Shown one piece after another: positions 58,908 through 64,000 of a DNA stretch of 64,000 nucleotides. This DNA comes from Welwitschia mirabilis (Eukaryota; Gnetophyta; Gnetopsida; Welwitschiales). Both the position numbers and the translations under genes were made by a program. Numbering within the stretch: the first letter of the stretch is position 1; each line of letters starts with the position of its first letter. The notes beneath the pieces were generated by a model. That model worked only from the letters and a program-made list of their open reading frames with translations, had not been told where the DNA came from and made no database searches. The DNA is taken from positions 258,968,969 through 259,032,968 of the forward strand of contig JBOZIK010000001.1 in assembly GCA_051453625.1 (NCBI GenBank), in the 5' to 3' direction.

Positions 58908-59950
58908 TCTAGGTTAACCTAAATAATAGTTATGCTAATACTTATAAATTTATAGGAATATAAATCCAATTACATTTTTAACAATATTTCTCCTTAATAA
59001 TCATAAAAATTAGTGGTAATTATAATAGCTAGAAAATTAATGATATCCCTAATAATCTTAAATCATGAGTAAGATTAATTATATCTTCGATAATACTATA
59101 TTCTAAGATAATTTTAACTCCTAGATAAGTATGAACTTAATCATGTATTCTAATAGTTATAAATTCCATTATTCATATAATTTTACTACTCTTTAAATAT
59201 ATCCTAAATTAAATTTATTTTAATTTTGATAAGTATAAATATTCTACCAATTATACTTTTAACAACTTAGTAATCCAAAAATTTAATTATATTTTGAATA
59301 TTTACCAAAATATTCATAAGATTAACTATACTCCTAACTCCTAAATTATCATTATATTAATCATATTTATAATAATTATAAATTTCTAAATAAATGAAGA
59401 AGGATGATGAATTCAAGTCATAAAAGACTGTATTAACTTATAGCTATAGATGATAATTACTTAGAAGAATTACAATTATCTTACAAATTTAGAATAATAA
59501 CCTTACATGATTTATTAAAGAGCTTAACTTTTTGCAAAAAAATATAAATACATAAACAATACCTTATTATTAGATACCCTTAAAAATAATTAAATCTCTA
59601 ACCAAGTTATTCATCCTAAATTAAGTGGTCATGTAACTTTAAAATGAAAATCCATATTTATAACTTATAAAACTTATCTATTGAAAATAAAGAAGGGATA
59701 AACCTAATTATGTACTTTAAGATGTAGATAAAGATCCATCACCTCATAATAATAATTACGTCATTTCTAAGATTATTAAATATCTCTCAGTTTAACTTTT
59801 AATAATATCTATTCTATTTCCATAATATCACGAAAATTTCCACTTTTTAGTTAGACCTTAAGGTCAAGTTAGTTATACCAAGTAACATCAAGAGAATTTA
59901 AAAGAGAGTTAACAATCTAATGATAGAAATGAATCCCCATTCAACCTTAA
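58908..59950 (+). other. Leader between primer site and gag
   Basis: About 1 kb of AT-rich DNA with many stops in all frames. A leader of this sort is usual before gag. No structure was recognised. Confidence 0.5.
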
Positions 59951-59959
59951 TCTAGAATC

Positions 59960-60960
59960 ATTGATGAATATATTCATGTTGTTGCTATCACAAATAGTAA
60001 ATAGATGCCAAAATCCACAAGTAAATAATGGTATTAATCAATCTAAGGAAGCCAATATGAGGAAATTAATTCAAATGCTTATTAAAATAAATACATTAAA
60101 GTTTGTAAAAGATTCATATAATTCAAAAGTAGTAGCATGACTAAGTAATGTTGAAAATGTCATTGGATCCTTAGGATGTGATTAATATAAAAATGCTTTT
60201 TTAGCTATTTGTATGTTATAAGCAGAAGCTAATCTATGGTGAAAAAAATGATAAAGTTATAAGAACTATAACTTTTATGAAGGGAATCTGAGCACATATT
60301 TAAGGAGAGGTACATTACTAAGTTCTATATTTACAAAAAGAATACAGAATTCTACAATTTAAGAAAAGCCTATAATGTTACCATAGAGTCTCATGAGTGC
60401 AAATTTGTAGAATTATTAACATATGTATTACATATGCATCTAGATGAAGAGGATAAAGCAAATCTCTTTATTAATAGCATTATCCCTTATGTTGATACCA
60501 TAGTATTTATATTTTAATTTAAAAGTATAGCAAAGGATATAAAAAAAGAAAAGAGAGTAGAATAAACCTAGTAGAGATAAAAAGAAATTAAGAAACAAAT
60601 CCATCTATGGGAACAGATTCTTAAAGGAAATCAATCATAAATTTCTTATTAAAATAAGAATTGGCACTTTAGAAAAAATAATGTTAGTAGCAGTAATAGA
60701 AAAAATAGGAATTTTAATCAACCAAAGAAGACTCCATTCAAAAGAAACTCGAATGTTCCTAGTTAAAGCTATGTAAGTAATCAACCTCATAGATTCAACT
60801 TCTAGCAAACTTCTATTTAGTATTAATACTCAAACTATTATAATGGATATCATTGCTATTACTTCAAAGGAAATCATAATATAAAAGCATGTTCATTACA
60901 TAATAGAAACGTTTTCACACAACAACCACAAAAGCCTCAAATATCAAAAAATGTTCCTAA
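59960..60960 (+). pseudogene. Tekay-like gag relic with zinc knuckle
   Basis: The capsid region shows AEANLWW at about 60,222, matching the A..WW block. It is followed by FKERYITKFYIYKKNTEFYN, then LRKAYNVTIES and HECKFVELLTYV at 60,295-60,430. These fit the retrotransposon gag pattern F...Y.P...R..K..EF..L.QG..SV.EY...F..L..Y. The nucleocapsid knuckle at about 60,855-60,893 reads CYYFKGNHNIKAC, a CX2CX4HX4C box whose second Cys is Phe. The rest of gag has many stops. Confidence 0.85.
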
Positions 60961-61019
60961 ACTAATAAATGACTTTGAGTAGCAATAGATAATTAAGGGA
61001 TATAATTTTAAAGCTATAT

Positions 61020-61260
61020 CATAAAAGGTAATGCTTTACTTAATAGTAAATAAGTAATTACTTTATTTCATTATGAAGTAAGACATTATGTTGTGTTTCA
61101 ATTAATGAATGCATAGAGTTAGCAAATAGATCCATGTCCAAAGTTAATTGACAAGTTCAAAAGTATACTTTAGGCATAAGTAAATGATATTTTTATCTAC
61201 AACAAATTGTTATTAACTTAGGAAAATATAACATTGTTTTGAACATAAATTAGCTAATGC
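61020..61260 (+). pseudogene. Tekay-like protease relic
   Basis: Plus-strand reading GNALLNSK then VITLFHYEVRHYVVFQLMNA stands where the family has a V.VLFDSGATHSF(V/I)S block. The catalytic DSGA is replaced by HYEV. The identification rests on position between the zinc knuckle and RT and on the surrounding residues. Confidence 0.6.
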
Positions 61261-61529
61261 AGAATAGAAGAGTTATAAATTATAAAAAGAATCAAGTATA
61301 AATGATGAATCATGATTACAAATTAATATTTTAAAGTTATTATAAATTGGTAGTGGAGAAATTAATTAATGCAAAACATATAAAAAGAGAAATTAAGAGG
61401 GAATTACTAGTTTATATATTATACCTAAAATGAAATAGCTTTTAAAAAAGAGAAATATCAGTAAAGAATATACCAATAGTCTAAGAATATCTTGATGTAT
61501 TTATAATAGAATTACCAAGAATTTATCCA

Positions 61530-62815
61530 TTTCAGGAAGTTAATTTTTTTATTGAATTAATTCCAAAAATTCAATAAATTTCTAAGGAATCATATAGAAT
61601 GTCTCTTATAAAAATAAAAAATTAAAAACTCAGATTAAATAACTCTTATAAAAAGGCTTCATTCATCTTAGTGTTCCATTATAGAAAGCACATGTATTAT
61701 TTATAAAGAAGAAAGATGAAATACTAAGATTATGCATTGATTATAGATAGCTAAATTAGATTATCATCAATAATAAGTATTTACTACCAAAAATATATGA
61801 TCTTTTTTAATCAACTTGAGGAAGCTAAGGTATTCTCGAAGGTTGGTATAAAATATGGATATCATAAAGTTCAAATTAAATAAGAAGATATTCATAAAAT
61901 AGCATTTAGAACCTGTTATGAGCATTATGAGTTCATCATTATGCCTTTTTATTTAAGTAATTCCCCTACAATATTTGTGAGTCTTATAGATTACATTTTT
62001 TTAATAAAATCTTGATTTCTTTGTAATATTATTTATCTATGATATCATCATTAACTTTAATACTTATGAAGAGTCTGAGAAACACTTGATGCTAGTAGTA
62101 CAAAGTTTATAGAATTACCAATTATATGCTAACATGAAAAAATGCTATTTTTGAAAGGAATCCATTCAATCTCTAGGTCATGTGATATCTAAGAAAGCTA
62201 TATTAGTGGACCAAGAAAACATTAAAAAAATCATGAAATGATCAATACCTACAAATATTACTGAGATTAGAAGCTTTACTAGTATTATTAGATACTATCA
62301 TCAATTCATCTTTAAATTTTCTAAGATTGCATCTTCATTAACAAGCCTTTTAAAAAAAGCAAAGAATTTTAATGGATAGAAGAATATCAGCATTCATTTG
62401 ATTATTTTACTAAATGCTTAATAAATGCTTCAATCTTAGTAACATCAAATGATTTAAAGATCTTTTTAGTTTACACTAATGCATCTAGAGAAGATCTTGA
62501 AGTAGTGCTTGAATAAGATAAAAAACTAATAGCTTATAGATCAAGACAATTTAAAAGTAATGAGAGAAATCATCCTATTCATGATCTTGAATTACCTACA
62601 ATATTTTTATGTTCAAGTTGTTAGAGTATTATCTCTATTATGTAGATTTCAGGTTTGGATAGATCATAAAGCTTCAAAATACATTTTTAATCAATCGAAC
62701 ATAAACCTTATGCAAATAAGATAGATGGAATTTATATGTAATTTTGAACTAGAGATTTTATACCATGAAAGTAAGGGAAATAACATTGTAGATGCTCTTA
62801 GTAGATGAGGTTATC
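61530..62815 (+). pseudogene. Tekay-like reverse transcriptase/RNase H relic
   Basis: RT motifs are easy to follow: VNFFIELIPKIQ, then VLFIKKKDEILRLCIDYR at 61,694-61,747. Further on come GYHKVQIK and a stretch reading AFRTCYEHYEFIIMPFY (family FRTRYGHYEFLVMPFGL). The catalytic box at 62,032-62,043 is FIYD instead of FIDD, so the first Asp is Tyr. EIRSFTSIIRYYHQFIFKFS follows. RNase H begins VYTNASRE at 62,470-62,490, with the catalytic Asp changed to Asn, then IAYRSRQFK and HPIHDLEL. It ends WIDHKASKYIFNQ and NNIVDALSR at about 62,790-62,810. About one stop per 15-20 codons. Confidence 0.95.
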
Positions 62816-62879
62816 TTAAAGTAATCATGGAAATTCAAGCCAAATTCCTACCATTATGTTAGAGAGTGAAAACCAAAAT

Positions 62880-63990
62880 GGATTCAAAGTATCAAAAATT
62901 AAAGGATAAATTAGAAAAATTAATAAACTTAAGGAATTTGAGTATTGATTCAGATGGTATAATCATATTTAAATAAAGGTTTCTAGTTCCTAATGTAGAT
63001 TAAATTAAACTTAAGCTAATATTTAAATTTCATAATCTACATATAATAGGTCATCTTGGATGAACTAAAATGTATTAAAACATGAAACAAAAATTTTGGT
63101 AGCCATAAATGAAAAAGAATATAGCAAAATTTATGTGAGGGTGCCTTAATTGTTAATAAGTTAAAGTAAAACATAGAAATCTAATAGGATTAATTTGTTC
63201 TCATGATATTCCATAATATAAATGAAATGTTCTTTTCATGGATTTTATTGTAGAACTTCCAAAAACTCAAGAGGTCATAAGTCTATTATAGTAATAATTA
63301 ATAGAAAAATAAGTTAACAGATTTCAGTTTAGTGAAATATATTTATGATGTTAATGACATAGTTAAATTATACATTCAAAATATTGATTGATTACATGAT
63401 TCATCTTTAGTAATTATCTCTAATAGAAGTTTAAAATTTACTTTTAAGTTTAAATAAGAATTACTAATAGTTTTAGGAACTAAGCTAAATGTGAGCACTA
63501 CATTTCACCATAAAAAGTGGTTAAATAGAAATACTTATTTAAATTTTAAAAGATCTTCTTAGATCATGTATTCCAGATAATCATAAGAGTTGAAAATAAT
63601 ACCTATCATTTATAGACTTTTCATATAATAATAAATATTAGAATTTAGTTAAGATGGCTTCATTTGAAGCCTTGTATGATAGGTGTATATACCTAATTAA
63701 TGAATAGAACTTGAAGTAAGATTGATGATATGACTAGAGATGTTATAAGAAATGGAAAGTAAAATGAGAATCATTAAGAATAAACTTAAGAAAACAAGAA
63801 ATAAAAAAAAGATGTATGTAGACTAATCAAAGAAAAGATCTTGAGTTTAGAGTAGATGATTAAGTAGTTCTTAAAGTGTCACTAATAATATAAGTTATGA
63901 TAGGGGTTAATAGATTAAAATTAGATTCTTGATTTATTAGATCATTTGAAATATTAGAAAGATTAGGACATGTTTCATATATTATGTCTC
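62880..63990 (+). pseudogene. Tekay-like integrase relic
   Basis: The zinc-binding HHCC region is at about 63,025-63,160 (HNLHIIGHLG, later CLNC). The core opens MDFIVELPKTQ at 63,238-63,270, retaining the first catalytic Asp. The second is lost: the VSDRD block reads ISNRSLKFTFKF near 63,415-63,450. LGTKLNVSTTFHHKK follows. The C-terminal end has DLEFRVDD, VVLKVS and FIRSFEILERLGHVSYI at 63,838-63,985, typical of the Tekay/Del type. A chromodomain would follow beyond the window edge. Confidence 0.9.
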
Positions 63991-64000
63991 CACCCTTACA

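Larger units (their letters stand above)
55197..64000 (+). mobile_element. Tekay/Del-like Ty3 retrotransposon, 5' part, runs off the window
   Basis: A plus-strand element starting tgtaacattccc carries a 3.7-kb LTR, a tRNA-iMet primer site, gag, degenerate protease, RT/RNase H and integrase in Ty3 order. Long LTRs, this primer site and the integrase C-terminal wording (DLEF.VDD.V.LKVS, then FI..FEILER.G.VSY) are typical of Tekay/Del chromoviruses. A chromodomain, if present, and the 3' LTR lie beyond 64,000. It interrupts Athila element 2. Frames are broken throughout. Confidence 0.85.

Noticed and set aside
1-64000. Fungal repeat-induced point mutation as the cause of the decay
   Set aside because: The transitions and AT richness resemble it, but the element types and primer sites (Tekay, Athila, Sirevirus-like) are those of plants, where methylcytosine deamination gives a similar pattern.

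Overview
This window is plant nuclear DNA, very A+T-rich by eye and strongly short of CG. I find no intact protein-coding gene and no tRNA or rRNA gene. It is a graveyard of transposable elements, several nested in one another. The plant assignment rests on element types: a Tekay/Del-like Ty3 element primed by initiator tRNA-Met, Athila-type Ty3 elements (one with a decayed tRNA-Asp primer site), and a Sirevirus-like Ty1/copia element. All reading frames are broken. Many stops and lost catalytic residues are explained by C-to-T and G-to-A changes, as expected for long-methylated DNA. The extreme A+T content would suit an unusual plant such as an AT-rich holoparasite, but the sequence does not identify the species.

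Layout. 1-2.4 kb: unassigned DNA with a 35-bp minisatellite just upstream of a TATA-like site. 3.6-5.42 kb: 3' half of a minus-strand Sirevirus-like copia pol (RNase H, RT, integrase C-terminus). 5,423-19,251: an essentially complete minus-strand Athila-type element with two 945-bp LTRs and decayed gag, protease, RT/RNase H and integrase. It also has a long non-coding 3' region with its own minisatellite. It is inserted in the copia integrase, which resumes at 19,252 and runs on through protease and gag. 24.3-26.0 kb: plus-strand LINE (L1-type) RT relic. 28.9-31.4 kb: minus-strand Athila-like integrase fragment with a tandemly duplicated zinc-binding segment and a 585-base gap. 32.1-34.9 kb: second minus-strand copia relic (gag knuckle, protease linker, integrase, start of RT). 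36.4-42.4 kb: mostly unassigned, with a frame-broken coding remnant near 37.7-38.4 kb and a minisatellite of about ten 50-bp units. 42.4-49.4 kb: plus-strand LTR element with Athila/Tat-type ends and no visible pol. 49.4-55.2 kb: third minus-strand Athila-type pol. 55,197 to the window end: a plus-strand Tekay/Del-like element with a 3.7-kb 5' LTR, primer site, gag, RT/RNase H and integrase, inserted in that Athila copy and running past 64,000.

Nothing suggests a functioning gene system. The informative content is the order of insertions, the tandem repeats growing inside retroelements, and at least one assembly artefact: a 100-N gap at 17,037-17,136 whose flanks are the same 42 bases. Domain calls were made by reading translated motifs by eye, so boundaries are approximate unless an exact motif position is given.
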